DNA of 64,000 bases from Hydrogenovibrio sp. 3SP14C1 (GTDB taxonomy: Bacteria > Pseudomonadota > Gammaproteobacteria > Thiomicrospirales > Thiomicrospiraceae): NCBI RefSeq assembly GCF_029625905.1, contig NZ_JARTLM010000003.1:62001-126000 (forward strand), written 5' to 3'. The position numbers and the translations under genes are program-made. Below, in pieces: positions 51,764-61,310 of the stretch. Under the pieces are notes generated by a model that searched no databases, was not told the DNA's origin, and saw only the letters and a program-made list of their open reading frames with translations. Each line of letters starts with the position of its first letter. Positions within the stretch are counted from its first letter, which is position 1.

Positions 51764-53068
51764 ATGAAACTATTAGTTCTGGGTGTTAACCATGAAACAG
51801 CACCTGTTGATATCCGTGAAAAAGTTTCTTTTTCACCAACACAAGTGCAAGAAGCACTGTCTGAGCTTAAATCGCAAGGACTTGCCAATGAAAGCGTTAT
51901 TCTTTCAACGTGCAATCGTACTGAAATTTACGCCACATTAAAATCTCAATCGCCTGAAAAGATCCGTACATGGCTGCATAATTACTTTGAGCTAGAAGAA
52001 AGCAGCATCAATGACTTTTTGTATGAGTATGGCGATATCGAAGCAATCAAGCACATGATGCGTGTCTCCAGCGGCCTTAACTCGTTGGTTTTAGGTGAGC
52101 CGCAAATCCTTGGACAAATTAAAGACGCTTATAACTTAGCGCACAAATCAGACAACGTTCATCAAACGCTAGACTCATTATTTCAGTACATCTTTAAAAC
52201 GGCTAAACAAGTACGTACGGATACGGCGATTGGTTCCAGTCCTGTATCCGTCGCTTTTTCTGCAGTTGCGCTTTCAAAACAATTCTTTGGTAAGCTTGAA
52301 AATCAAACTGCTTTACTGCTCGGTGCAGGTGAAACCGTTGAACTAGTGGCCCGTCACCTCAAAGAAAGCCATATCGGTAAATTGATCATTGCCAACCGAA
52401 CCTTATCCAAGGCACACCAGCTAACTGAGAGTTTAGGTGGATACGCCATCAGCTTACATGAGATTGATGACCATCTGCATGAAGCAGACATCATTATCGC
52501 TTCAACCGCTAGTCCAACGCCAATATTGAAAACCGATATGGTCGCAAACGCATTGAAAAAACGTCGTAACAAACCGATGTTTATGATTGATATTGCGGTT
52601 CCGCGTGATATTGAGCCGGCTATAGGCGAGTTTAGCGACACGTATTTATATACCGTTGATGATCTACAAGAAATCATTGAAGAGAATAAACGTTCACGCA
52701 AGGATGCCGCCTTAGAAGCTGAAGAAATTGTAGACCTTCAAGCAGAAAGTTTTATGGCGCAATATCAAGCCACACAACAAATCGGCCCAATCATTCAACA
52801 GTATCGCCAACAGGCTTACGCGCTGAAAGACCATGCATTACAAGATGCTTTGCACCACTTAGACAATGGCGGCAATCCTAAAGAACTTTTGACCAAGCTC
52901 GCTAACCAACTGACCAATAAAATTCTACATACGCCGACCACAAATCTGCATCATGCGGGTTTAAGCGGACAAAAAGAAGTGGTTCAAGCGGCAGAGAAAA
53001 TTTTATTGACCCAACAGTCAGACGCCGGTGATTCTTCAGAGAACGAAAACACACACTCAACGTCTTAA
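51764..53068 (+). CDS. hemA: Glutamyl-tRNA reductase
   Basis: A 434-residue enzyme reducing Glu-tRNA to glutamate-1-semialdehyde, the first committed step of tetrapyrrole synthesis. The start is [21 protein letters not shown]; upstream TTG-started residues are not conserved. The catalytic cysteine lies in [12 protein letters not shown], with further motifs [27 protein letters not shown] and the NADPH domain [17 protein letters not shown], followed by [10 protein letters not shown]. The helical dimerisation domain is at the end. The hemA-prfA-prmC order is standard. No strong ribosome site is seen ahead of the ATG. Confidence 0.96.
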   Translation: MKLLVLGVNHETAPVDIREKVSFSPTQVQEALSELKSQGLANESVILSTCNRTEIYATLKSQSPEKIRTWLHNYFELEESSINDFLYEYGDIEAIKHMMRVSSGLNSLVLGEPQILGQIKDAYNLAHKSDNVHQTLDSLFQYIFKTAKQVRTDTAIGSSPVSVAFSAVALSKQFFGKLENQTALLLGAGETVELVARHLKESHIGKLIIANRTLSKAHQLTESLGGYAISLHEIDDHLHEADIIIASTASPTPILKTDMVANALKKRRNKPMFMIDIAVPRDIEPAIGEFSDTYLYTVDDLQEIIEENKRSRKDAALEAEEIVDLQAESFMAQYQATQQIGPIIQQYRQQAYALKDHALQDALHHLDNGGNPKELLTKLANQLTNKILHTPTTNLHHAGLSGQKEVVQAAEKILLTQQSDAGDSSENENTHSTS

Positions 53069-53097
53069 CTTTAACCGATTTCCAAAAAAGAATTTCT

Positions 53098-54189
53098 ATG
53101 AAAGAATCCATTCGCAGCAAACTTGAAAACCTGGTCGAACGCCTAGATGAAATAAACCATCTTATTTCTGACCCTGAAATCATCAACAATCAAAACAAAT
53201 TTCGCAGCTTAACCAAAGAGCATGCTCAACTGACACCGGTTGTGGAAGCATTCAATCAATTCATTCAAAACCAGGCTGACTTGCAAGAAGCGAAAGAGAT
53301 GATTAAATCTGGCGACCCCGACCTGAAAGAAATGGGACAAGAAGAGTTGCCTGAGCTGGAAAAACAACAAACAAGTCTAGAAGCAGACCTGCAAAAAATG
53401 TTATTGCCGAAAGACCCGAATGATGATGCAAACATTTTCTTAGAGATTCGTGCTGGAACAGGCGGTGACGAAGCGGCCATCTTTGCCGGGGACCTTTTTA
53501 GAATGTATAGCCGCTATGCCGAAACGATGCGTTGGCAGGTAGAGGTGATTAACTCTCAAGAAGGTGAACATGGGGGCTACAAGGAAATTATTGTTCGCAT
53601 TATTGGGGAAGGCGCTTATTCCCGTTTAAAATTTGAATCTGGCGCTCACCGAGTACAGCGTGTGCCTGCAACCGAAACCCAAGGACGCGTGCACACCTCT
53701 GCCGCCACCGTCGTCATCATGCCGGAAGCACAAGATGTGGAACAAATCGACTTAAACCCTGCGGACTTAAAAGTCGATACCTTCCGCGCTTCAGGTGCGG
53801 GTGGGCAGCACGTTAACAAAACCGACTCCGCTATTCGTATTACCCACCTTCCAACAGGAACCGTGGTGGAATGTCAGGACGAGCGCTCCCAGCATAAAAA
53901 CCGTGCGCGAGCCATGTCTTTGTTAGCGTCCCGTATCATGGACGAGCGTCAACGCATTCATGATCAGGAAATCGCGCAAGAGCGTAAAAGTCTGGTCGGT
54001 AGTGGCGACCGTTCTGAGCGTATTCGTACTTACAACTATCCACAAGGTCGTGTCACAGACCATCGCATCAACCTGACACTTTATAAATTGGATGAAGTCA
54101 TGCAAGGTGGATTGCAGCAAGTGGTTGACCCGTTGATCAATGAATATCAAGCCGAACAACTTGCCGCACTCAGCGCAGAAAGCGCCTAA
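53098..54189 (+). CDS. prfA: Peptide chain release factor 1
   Basis: A 363-residue release factor recognising UAA and UAG. The peptidyl hydrolysis motif [16 protein letters not shown] is present with GGQ. The tripeptide anticodon region lies in [19 protein letters not shown] (PAT type, hence RF1 rather than RF2). N-terminal coiled coil as usual. It is 29 bases downstream of hemA and is followed by prmC, the methyltransferase that modifies its GGQ glutamine, so substrate and enzyme are co-expressed. Confidence 0.98.
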   Translation: MKESIRSKLENLVERLDEINHLISDPEIINNQNKFRSLTKEHAQLTPVVEAFNQFIQNQADLQEAKEMIKSGDPDLKEMGQEELPELEKQQTSLEADLQKMLLPKDPNDDANIFLEIRAGTGGDEAAIFAGDLFRMYSRYAETMRWQVEVINSQEGEHGGYKEIIVRIIGEGAYSRLKFESGAHRVQRVPATETQGRVHTSAATVVIMPEAQDVEQIDLNPADLKVDTFRASGAGGQHVNKTDSAIRITHLPTGTVVECQDERSQHKNRARAMSLLASRIMDERQRIHDQEIAQERKSLVGSGDRSERIRTYNYPQGRVTDHRINLTLYKLDEVMQGGLQQVVDPLINEYQAEQLAALSAESA

Positions 54190-54211
54190 TTAACGGAACA
54201 AAAGAGGCTTT

Positions 54212-55051
54212 ATGCGCATTGACGAAGCTTTAACAACGGCCAAGCAACAACTTAAAGCTTCCACTTCTGACAGCATTGCACTGGATGCGGAGCTTTTATT
54301 AAGCTTTGTGTTACAAAAAAATCGCACTTATCTTTATACTTGGCCCGAAAAAACACTCTCCCAAACAGAGCAAACACATTATTTTGAGTTGATTTCGCGC
54401 CGTGTAGAAGGACATCCAATTGCCCATATTGTGGGCACCCGTGAGTTTTGGGGCATGGAGTTTGTCGTCACGCCGGATACGCTCATCCCACGACCTGATA
54501 CCGAAATCTTAGTCGAAACCGCGCTGGAAAAAATGCAGTCTAAAAACAGCCAGGCCTGGTCATTTTTAGATTTGGGAACCGGAACAGGTGCGATTGCCTG
54601 CGCCATTAAAGCAAACCAGCCAAATGCTCATGCCACCGCTGTCGACTTCCAAACCAAAGCTTTAGCCGTGGCTGAACAGAATGCCAGAAAACACCAATTA
54701 ACCATTCTTTTTAAACAAGGAAGCTGGTTTGATCCCGTTAAAGGTCAAACCTTTGACTTAATTGTCTCCAACCCGCCTTATATTGAAGAAAAAGATACTC
54801 ATTTAAAGGAAGGCGATGTGCGGTTTGAGCCGATAACCGCCTTGACCTCTGGTGAAGACGGACTGGATGATATCCGCTTAATTATCCAACAAGCTCCGGC
54901 TCACCTAACTCCGAATGGCTGGCTTCTCATTGAGCATGGGTACAACCAGCATGAAGCCGTACAAACGCTATTTAAAGCACAGGGCTTTAAAGCCGTTGAA
55001 TCTCGATTAGATTATGGCCAAATCCCCAGAGTGACCTTAGGACACCTTTAA
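54212..55051 (+). CDS. prmC: Release factor glutamine methyltransferase PrmC
   Basis: A 279-residue SAM-dependent N5-glutamine methyltransferase that modifies the GGQ glutamine of release factors. The N-terminal helical domain (residues 1-80) is followed by LIPRPDTEILVE, the SAM-binding FLDLGTGTGAIACAI and the catalytic VSNPPYIEE with NPPY. It is 22 bases after prfA. A CCAGGCCTGG word encodes QAW before the SAM motif, at a variable position of the family. Confidence 0.96.
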   Translation: MRIDEALTTAKQQLKASTSDSIALDAELLLSFVLQKNRTYLYTWPEKTLSQTEQTHYFELISRRVEGHPIAHIVGTREFWGMEFVVTPDTLIPRPDTEILVETALEKMQSKNSQAWSFLDLGTGTGAIACAIKANQPNAHATAVDFQTKALAVAEQNARKHQLTILFKQGSWFDPVKGQTFDLIVSNPPYIEEKDTHLKEGDVRFEPITALTSGEDGLDDIRLIIQQAPAHLTPNGWLLIEHGYNQHEAVQTLFKAQGFKAVESRLDYGQIPRVTLGHL

Positions 55052-55120
55052 GGCTCCTTACTGCTTGTTCACTCGCATTATTGTAAAATACACTCAACGC
55101 AACAACAAAAAAGAACGGTT

Positions 55121-55888
55121 ATGAACACACTTAAAACAGAGTTGAACGATGAAGAACTTTCCCGTTATAGCCGGCAAATTCTTTTATCGGAAATTGATTA
55201 CGCGGGGCAGCTTAAACTCTCACAATCCCATGCGGTGATTTTTGGATTAGGGGGATTAGGTTCCCCTGCTTCTTTATATCTTGCTTCAGCAGGCGTAGGC
55301 ACCTTAACACTAGTGGATTTTGACGAAGTGGATGATTCCAATTTACAGCGCCAAGTCATTCACCGTGAAGCCAATATTGGTCAACCTAAAGTATTATCTG
55401 CTAAAGAAAATTTACTCGCGCTTAATCACCATATTCAAATAGAAACGGTCAACCAAAAGCTGGATGAACAAGCACTTGAAGTGCTAATTAAAACAGCTGA
55501 CATTGTCTTAGATTGTACTGATAATTTTGCAAGCCGCTTTGCCCTGAATCGGGCGTGTTTCAAACACCAAAAACCGCTTGTTTCCGGCGCGGCCATTCGC
55601 TGGGAAGGCCAGTTAACTACGTATGATTTTCGCCAAGAAAACAGTCCATGTTATCAATGCTTATACAAAGAAGAGCAAGGGCAAGATCTCACCTGCAGTC
55701 AGAACGGCGTTGTCGCTCCGATGGTTGGCATGGTGGGTTCCATGCAAGCGATGGAAGCGATTAAAGCTTTGATCGGACTGCCGACATTGGTTGGAAAGCT
55801 TATGATTATGGATGGCGTCACCATGCAAATCCGAACCTTAAAGTTATCCAAAGATCCAGACTGCAAAACTTGCCAGTCTAGCCACTAA
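55121..55888 (+). CDS. moeB: MoeB/ThiF-family adenylyltransferase
   Basis: A 255-residue E1-like enzyme that adenylates the C-terminus of a small sulfur-carrier protein (MoaD or ThiS). Visible are YSRQILLSEIDYAGQLKL, the nucleotide loop FGLGGLGSPASLYLASAGVGTLTLVDFDEVDDSNLQRQ, DCTDNFASRFALN, and the zinc cysteines CYQCLYKE and DCKTCQSS. It lies between prmC and the mot genes, where moeB often follows prmC in gammaproteobacteria. Whether molybdopterin or thiamine is the pathway cannot be settled by sequence, but the position favours MoeB. Confidence 0.85.
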   Translation: MNTLKTELNDEELSRYSRQILLSEIDYAGQLKLSQSHAVIFGLGGLGSPASLYLASAGVGTLTLVDFDEVDDSNLQRQVIHREANIGQPKVLSAKENLLALNHHIQIETVNQKLDEQALEVLIKTADIVLDCTDNFASRFALNRACFKHQKPLVSGAAIRWEGQLTTYDFRQENSPCYQCLYKEEQGQDLTCSQNGVVAPMVGMVGSMQAMEAIKALIGLPTLVGKLMIMDGVTMQIRTLKLSKDPDCKTCQSSH

Positions 55889-55897
55889 CTCATAACG

Positions 55898-56650
55898 TTA
55901 GCGCTGCTGGTACCGATAATCAAATGTTGGATTGGTTGGCTTTTCGCTTTGCGCTTTTCTTTGCTTTTGAGATTGCTTATTCACCAGAATAATCACTCGA
56001 CGGTTAAGAGAACGGCCATATGATGTTGCATTCGGCGCTACAGCATCATTATCCGCTTTACCTGAAATCGTCACCAAGTTTTTATCTACCCCCATATAAA
56101 TGAAGGTTCGTGCAACGGTGGCTGCTCGAGCGGCAGAAAGTTCCCAGTTGGAAGGGAACTGTAAGTTTTCAATCGGAATACTGTCTGTATACCCGGTAAT
56201 CGAGATTTCCTGATCTCGACCAGCCAAGGTTTCACCTAGCTGCTCTAATTGTTCACGTGTTTTATCGGTAATCGTCGCACGCCCACTTTCAAAGAAGCTA
56301 TCAGACCGTAACGTAATTTTGGTATATTCAGGTGTATCCTCAATATCGATATCTTTTGGATTCACTTCCGACATAGCTTCTTGAATTTCTTCCGTGCTCA
56401 CCGGCTTCAAATCTTCTTTAAGAATGCTTGGTTCTGTCGGCGTATTGGTTTCATCAGCCGAGATATTTTCTCCTCCAGCCCCTTCACCAACCAAAGCCTC
56501 AACAAACGCCTTGCGCTTATCTGGATCTACAATCGACGTCAGCCACATCACCAAAAAGAAAACCATTAACGTGGTCATCAAATCGGCCAGAGCGATCTCC
56601 CAGGCTCCGCCTTCTTCTGGACACTCTTCGTGACGTTGCCTACGACTCAT
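55898..56650 (-). CDS. motB: MotB-type flagellar stator protein
   Basis: A 250-residue inner-membrane protein. The single transmembrane helix carries the ion-binding aspartate in ALADLMTTLMVFFLVMWLTSIVDP. A periplasmic OmpA-like domain binds peptidoglycan (ISITGYTDSIPIENLQFPSNWELSAARAATVARTFI). It is encoded seven bases after motA on the same strand; the pair forms the stator that drives the flagellar motor. The C-terminus is basic and flexible. No terminator is visible between it and the convergent moeB-like gene. Confidence 0.92.
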   Translation of the reverse strand: MSRRQRHEECPEEGGAWEIALADLMTTLMVFFLVMWLTSIVDPDKRKAFVEALVGEGAGGENISADETNTPTEPSILKEDLKPVSTEEIQEAMSEVNPKDIDIEDTPEYTKITLRSDSFFESGRATITDKTREQLEQLGETLAGRDQEISITGYTDSIPIENLQFPSNWELSAARAATVARTFIYMGVDKNLVTISGKADNDAVAPNATSYGRSLNRRVIILVNKQSQKQRKAQSEKPTNPTFDYRYQQR

Positions 56651-56656
56651 ATACGC

Positions 56657-57493
56657 CTATCCTTCTCGTGGGACTTCAAATTCTGCAGGAATACGCTGTC
56701 TACCAACTTCCAGCGCCATACTTGGAGAAACACCATGTGCAAAGGCTGTCAAAAACGAAGCGACCACCACAAAAATGGCTTTATCTTGCCGAATCATCAC
56801 TTCAACGGCATGTGTAAAAGGCGCAATAATCGAGAAGGCAACAAAAATCCCTGTCAAGGTACCGACCAAAGCCGCCCCAATCGAGTTACCGATTTTTGCC
56901 ACATCCATATCTCCGCCTAACAGGTTCATCGTTAAGATTACCCCCATAACAGCGGCAATAATCCCGAAACCCGGCATTAAGTTGGCAATTTTACCCGTTG
57001 CCTTCGGCACTTCCATCATTGACTGGGTAATATCTTCAATTTGATCGTGTAAATAATTCTCAAAACTGAGCGCTTGTGGCGGGTTCAATAACAAGTAACC
57101 AAAGTTATCGACAATGAATTTTTTTAATTCTTTATGTTTTAGGATTAGGGGATATTTTGCAAAAATCGAACTACTCTCTGGCGCGACCACATGGTTTTCA
57201 AGCGCCAGCAAGCCTTGAGATCTTGCCAATCTAGAAAGCTCATCCAGTAATCCTAGCACTTCGATATAGATCTTTTTATTAACTCGCCCCCCACCAAAAT
57301 AACGCCCTAAATACGTCATTGTTTTCGTCCAGATATAAACTGGCGTCGATCCAAGGAAAACGCCCAACCCAAGTCCGATAATAACCACCAACTCAGCAGG
57401 GTGCCATAAAGAAATAAGGTTACCGCCGGCCATTAAAAAGCCCCCGATGGAGCTTCCTAGAACGACAAGAATTGCAAAAGGTTTTGAAATCAT
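56657..57493 (-). CDS. motA: MotA-type flagellar stator protein
   Basis: A 278-residue protein with four transmembrane segments: the first two at the N-terminus (ILVVLGSSIGGFLMAGG, ELVVIIGLGLGVFLGSTP) and two later (LMPGFGIIAAVMGVILTMNLLGG, IGAALVGTLTGIFVAFSIIAPF). The cytoplasmic loop between carries charged residues that contact the rotor. MotA and MotB together conduct protons for motor torque. Other flagellar genes are not in the window. The pair is in the usual order motA-motB. Confidence 0.92.
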   Translation of the reverse strand: MISKPFAILVVLGSSIGGFLMAGGNLISLWHPAELVVIIGLGLGVFLGSTPVYIWTKTMTYLGRYFGGGRVNKKIYIEVLGLLDELSRLARSQGLLALENHVVAPESSSIFAKYPLILKHKELKKFIVDNFGYLLLNPPQALSFENYLHDQIEDITQSMMEVPKATGKIANLMPGFGIIAAVMGVILTMNLLGGDMDVAKIGNSIGAALVGTLTGIFVAFSIIAPFTHAVEVMIRQDKAIFVVVASFLTAFAHGVSPSMALEVGRQRIPAEFEVPREG

Positions 57494-57568
57494 AATGGTT
57501 ACTTTTTTGACACTGTTAAATTAATCTAGATTCGATTAAGCAACAATAATACCAAAGAAGCACCCCTA

Positions 57569-59797
57569 TTATTTTGAAAGACGAATTTCATTTGTGTTTT
57601 TAAGCGTTCGTGGTAGCGGAACACCGCGTTTGGCTCGGTTTGAAAAGGCTTCTTCAATGGCCGTCGCACCAAATGATTTTGAATAGTTACCGGCAATAAT
57701 TTCAATTTTCTGCCCAGCCTTAAAGGCAAAAACAGCTTTTACGGAAGTGCCTTTCGGCATTTGTATCAGTTTATTGCCTTTCCCTTTTGACAAGACAGGC
57801 AGTTCAGACATTTCGAACACCAGCATACGTGGTTCATCAGTGACGACGATTACCCAGTCTTCAGCCTCTACTCTGGCAGGCGCCAACAAGTCACTGCCTT
57901 TTGGCAATGAAATAGCCGCTTTACCTGCTTTATTTTTTGAATAAAGATTTTCTAGTTCGGTAATAAACCCATATCCAGCGGAAGACGCAAGTACATATTG
58001 TTCCTTAGGCTGACCGAGCATTACCTGCTTAAACTTCGCGCCTGAGGCAGGGCTTAACCGACCGGTTAAAGGCTCACCGTGGCTTCTGGCGGAAGGCAAG
58101 CTGTGCGTTGGCAAACTATAAGCGCGGCCGGTATCGTCCAAAAACACCGACAGCTGTCGGCTTTGTCCCAGCGCTTGGGCACAAAAAGCATCCCCAGACT
58201 TATACCCTAAAGTACGTCCATCCACATCATGTCCTTTTGCCGCACGAACCCAACCATTCTCTGATAACACGACTGTAATGGATTCAGACGGCAACAAGTC
58301 CTGTTCACTCATTGCTTGTGCTTGTTTTGCATCAGATAAAGGAGAACGACGATCATCTCCGTAAGCATCTGCATCTGCTAACAACTCTTTTTTAACCAAC
58401 GTCTTCATACGCGCTTCACTGCCCAAAATCTTTTCAATTTTCTGACGTTCAGCTTCAAGCTCTTCCTGTTCACCGCGAATGCGCATTTCTTCAAGTTTGG
58501 CTAACTGGCGGAGTTTAAGCTCTAATACCGCTTCTGCCTGAGTATCTGACAGTCCAAACCTTTCAATCAACACAGGCTTCGGCTTATCTTCTTCACGAAT
58601 AATCGCAATGACTTCATCAATATTCAAAAATGCAATTAAAAGCCCATCTAAAATATGAAGACGCGCTAACACTTTATCCAAACGATGCTGTAGACGTCTT
58701 CGAACGGTTTCCAATCGGTACACTAGCCATTCTGTCAGCATGGTTTTTAGACTTTTCACCTGCGGACGGCCATTCAAACCAATCACATTAAGATTCACGC
58801 GATAACTACGCTCAAGATCGGTCGTTGCAAACAAATGCAACATCGCTGCTTCAACATCCACACGCTTGGAACGCAACTCAACCACCAGACGAATCGGGTT
58901 TTCATGGTCCGATTCATCTCTTAGGTCCACTACCATCGGTAATTTTTTCGCGCGCATTTGTGATGCAATTTGTTCAAGTAATTTCGCCCCAGAAACCTGA
59001 AATGGCAAGGCATCAATGACAACATTCACCCCATCTTCAACATAGTAGTTCGCTCTTTGACGAATAGAACCACTGCCTGTTTCATACAATCGAAGTCTTT
59101 CTGCTTCAGGGGTAATCACCAAAGCATTGTTTGGGTAATCTGGTCCAGGAAGATACTGACAAAGCTCTTGCGTCGTCAGGTCGTTATTCTCCAACAATGC
59201 AACACAAGCATTAACGACTTCTCGTAAATTATGAGGCGGGATATCGGTTGCCATCCCAACGGCAATCCCTGAGGTACCATTCAATAGAACGTGTGGTACA
59301 CGAGCAGGTAACACAGACGGCTCATTCAAACTGCCATCAAAGTTCGGCACCCAATCAACGGTTCCCTGGGCGGTTTCTTCTAAAAGAAGCTGGCTAAACT
59401 TGGAGAGCTTGGCTTCGGTATATCGCATGGCGGCAAACGACTTTGGATCATCGACCGATCCCCAGTTGCCTTGGCCATCAACCAGCGGATAACGAAATGA
59501 AAAATTTTGTGCCATGAGAACCATCGCTTCATAACAAGCGGAATCCCCATGTGGATGAAACTTACCTAATACATCCCCAACGGTTCTGGCAGACTTCTTA
59601 TGCTTTGCGGTTGATTTCAATCCCAACTCAGACATGGCATAAATAATTCGGCGTTGAACAGGCTTTAACCCGTCTCCTATATGAGGAAGTGCCCGGTCCA
59701 AAATGACATACATTGCATAATCTAAATAAGCTTTTTCTGTAAATTGCGCAACCGACTGTTGCTCTATGCCTTCATAATTAATCATTTGCTGGCTCAT
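57569..59797 (-). CDS. parC: Topoisomerase IV subunit A (ParC)
   Basis: The 742 residues begin with the breakage-reunion domain. [20 protein letters not shown], then the quinolone-region helix [20 protein letters not shown] with Ser and Glu in the wild-type positions, and the catalytic tyrosine in [13 protein letters not shown] coiled-coil and C-terminal beta-pinwheel repeats follow (from about residue 490). It is ParC, not GyrA, because it is shorter, the C-terminal GyrA box (QRRGGKG) is missing, and the segment [24 protein letters not shown] is ParC type. The parE gene is further along the same strand. Confidence 0.94.
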   Translation of the reverse strand: MSQQMINYEGIEQQSVAQFTEKAYLDYAMYVILDRALPHIGDGLKPVQRRIIYAMSELGLKSTAKHKKSARTVGDVLGKFHPHGDSACYEAMVLMAQNFSFRYPLVDGQGNWGSVDDPKSFAAMRYTEAKLSKFSQLLLEETAQGTVDWVPNFDGSLNEPSVLPARVPHVLLNGTSGIAVGMATDIPPHNLREVVNACVALLENNDLTTQELCQYLPGPDYPNNALVITPEAERLRLYETGSGSIRQRANYYVEDGVNVVIDALPFQVSGAKLLEQIASQMRAKKLPMVVDLRDESDHENPIRLVVELRSKRVDVEAAMLHLFATTDLERSYRVNLNVIGLNGRPQVKSLKTMLTEWLVYRLETVRRRLQHRLDKVLARLHILDGLLIAFLNIDEVIAIIREEDKPKPVLIERFGLSDTQAEAVLELKLRQLAKLEEMRIRGEQEELEAERQKIEKILGSEARMKTLVKKELLADADAYGDDRRSPLSDAKQAQAMSEQDLLPSESITVVLSENGWVRAAKGHDVDGRTLGYKSGDAFCAQALGQSRQLSVFLDDTGRAYSLPTHSLPSARSHGEPLTGRLSPASGAKFKQVMLGQPKEQYVLASSAGYGFITELENLYSKNKAGKAAISLPKGSDLLAPARVEAEDWVIVVTDEPRMLVFEMSELPVLSKGKGNKLIQMPKGTSVKAVFAFKAGQKIEIIAGNYSKSFGATAIEEAFSNRAKRGVPLPRTLKNTNEIRLSK

Positions 59798-59834
59798 CCA
59801 TGCCTCTTGTATTCTGATTGTTTTTTAACATGAT

Positions 59835-60131
59835 TTAAGATTTGGTTTCCGAATCTGCACTCATTTTACCGATTGCACAGGAAACAAAAGATTTTGCTTT
59901 TGCCCCCATCGCATTAAGCCCCTCCGTTGAACCCACTTCAGGGTATCCCATTTTTAGAAGTTGTTTTTTTGCCGATTCTACAGAGGTGTCTGTTTGTGCT
60001 TCAAATTTAACCAGGCCTGCTTCCACATCGACTTCAACCAATGAAAGACCCTCGATATGACCTAGGTTCGTTTGAATCGAATTTGCACACCCACCACACT
60101 TAATATTTTCGACTTCCATGGAATAATGCAT
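59835..60131 (-). CDS. Heavy-metal-associated (CopZ-like) domain protein
   Basis: A 98-residue soluble protein with one HMA domain: HYSMEVENIKCGGCANSIQTNL, in which CGGC is the metal-binding motif. Beta strands SLVEVDVEAGLVKFEA and a helix with VESAKKQLLKMGYPEV follow. The extra C-terminal 25 residues are not part of the fold. It may carry copper or another thiophilic metal. No copper ATPase lies next to it. It lies 37 bases upstream of parC on the same strand, without obvious functional link. Confidence 0.82.
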   Translation of the reverse strand: MHYSMEVENIKCGGCANSIQTNLGHIEGLSLVEVDVEAGLVKFEAQTDTSVESAKKQLLKMGYPEVGSTEGLNAMGAKAKSFVSCAIGKMSADSETKS

Positions 60132-60249
60132 GTTTGCCTCGGTATTTTACGTTTCTATTCATAGAAAGTTAATTTATCATAGTTGAGATACGGAATAAAA
60201 CTTAAAACACTCTCTATTGACTTGGTATCAGGAACTAACCGGAAAGATT

Positions 60250-60588
60250 ATGCTAAACCCATCCGAAAAACGACACTTTGACAGAATTGCCACAGAAAGA
60301 CCTATTTCAATTCAAACAGACCATGGAATTTTTCAGGGAAAAATGTTGGATTTATCTGAAAATGGTACAGGGATTCTCACCCCCGACCCCATCCAGAAAG
60401 GAGAGGTGATCTCCGTAAAGTTTAGCTTACTGGCATTAGATCGTTCGTCGATTGAACTTGAAGGGATCACCATACATACGACACCGGTCCGAAACCAGTA
60501 TTTAATAGGCGTGCAATTCACCAACCTTCCTGTTTATATGCAGTCTCTAATCGCCGAATTTATTCGATATCATCATCGCTTTGACTAG
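60250..60588 (+). CDS. PilZ-domain protein (c-di-GMP binding)
   Basis: A 112-residue single-domain PilZ protein. The c-di-GMP motif pair is visible: RHFDR with neighbouring arginines at residues 7-11 and DLSENGTGI near residue 38. The ATG after GGAAAG is preferred to an open methionine 11 codons upstream. It probably binds the second messenger and modulates motility or surface functions. Its neighbourhood includes the stator genes and a diguanylate cyclase 700 bases away, so a common signalling role is possible. It is convergent with the MscS-like gene, with only five bases between stops. Confidence 0.85.
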   Translation: MLNPSEKRHFDRIATERPISIQTDHGIFQGKMLDLSENGTGILTPDPIQKGEVISVKFSLLALDRSSIELEGITIHTTPVRNQYLIGVQFTNLPVYMQSLIAEFIRYHHRFD

Positions 60589-60593
60589 CTGTT

Positions 60594-61160
60594 TTATTTT
60601 AATCGGTTCTGCATGCGATTCAGTGTCGTTGTTTTTAACGTTGAAGCAGGTTGAATTTTTCTGACCGCTTTTTGTAACAGAAGATTATTGGGATAAGAAA
60701 TCAACTGCCGACTGTCGTCTTCTAAAATAATTTGAAACAAATTAATTTCAATAATCTCACCCGTAACGGAAGCGGCGCCATCGATAATTTCCATCTTGTC
60801 GCCAATCCGAACTGGAAAATAAAAAAAGATGAGTACCCCTGCTGTGATATTACTCAAGATAGACCATTGAGCAACCAGCGCCACGGCAAGCATCGCCAAG
60901 ATGGACGTTGCTAAAACAGCCAACCCTTTATAATCAAACCCCCAGGCAATCAACAAGGCAACGCCTGTTAGCACATGTAAAATAAACCGAAAGTATTTAT
61001 AGATTTGAGTGTGTCTTCCAACAGGAACTTTTTTAAATTCGCCGAGAGATGTGATTACCTTTTTTAAAACCATGTTCAATAAAAAATACACCAGCACAAT
61101 TGATGCACTGGCAATCAGCGGAGATAAAGAAAAAGATACATTTGTAAAAAAATCTGTCAT
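60594..61160 (-). CDS. MscS-like mechanosensitive channel family protein
   Basis: A 188-residue membrane protein with three predicted helices (IASASIVLVYFLLNMVL, YFRFILHVLTGVALLIAWGF, LAVLATSILAMLAVALVAQWSILSN) and then the start of the MscS beta domain (ITAGVLIFFYFPVRIGDKMEIIDGAASVTGEIIEINLFQIILEDDSR). It lacks the large C-terminal cage of E. coli MscS and may be a reduced channel. A glycine/alanine-rich pore helix is present. Relief of osmotic stress is assumed from family. Confidence 0.82.
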   Translation of the reverse strand: MTDFFTNVSFSLSPLIASASIVLVYFLLNMVLKKVITSLGEFKKVPVGRHTQIYKYFRFILHVLTGVALLIAWGFDYKGLAVLATSILAMLAVALVAQWSILSNITAGVLIFFYFPVRIGDKMEIIDGAASVTGEIIEINLFQIILEDDSRQLISYPNNLLLQKAVRKIQPASTLKTTTLNRMQNRLK

Positions 61161-61310
61161 GGTGTGCTTCTTTTTGCTCTGTCTTTACGATATAAAGTTT
61201 GAACAATATTACGTTGATTACTTTTGCCTGAAATTGAGCATTGCTATCTTTAATAAATAGATCTTAATAATACACTGGAATAAAAGGAACCATTCAAATT
61301 TTAACTTATC

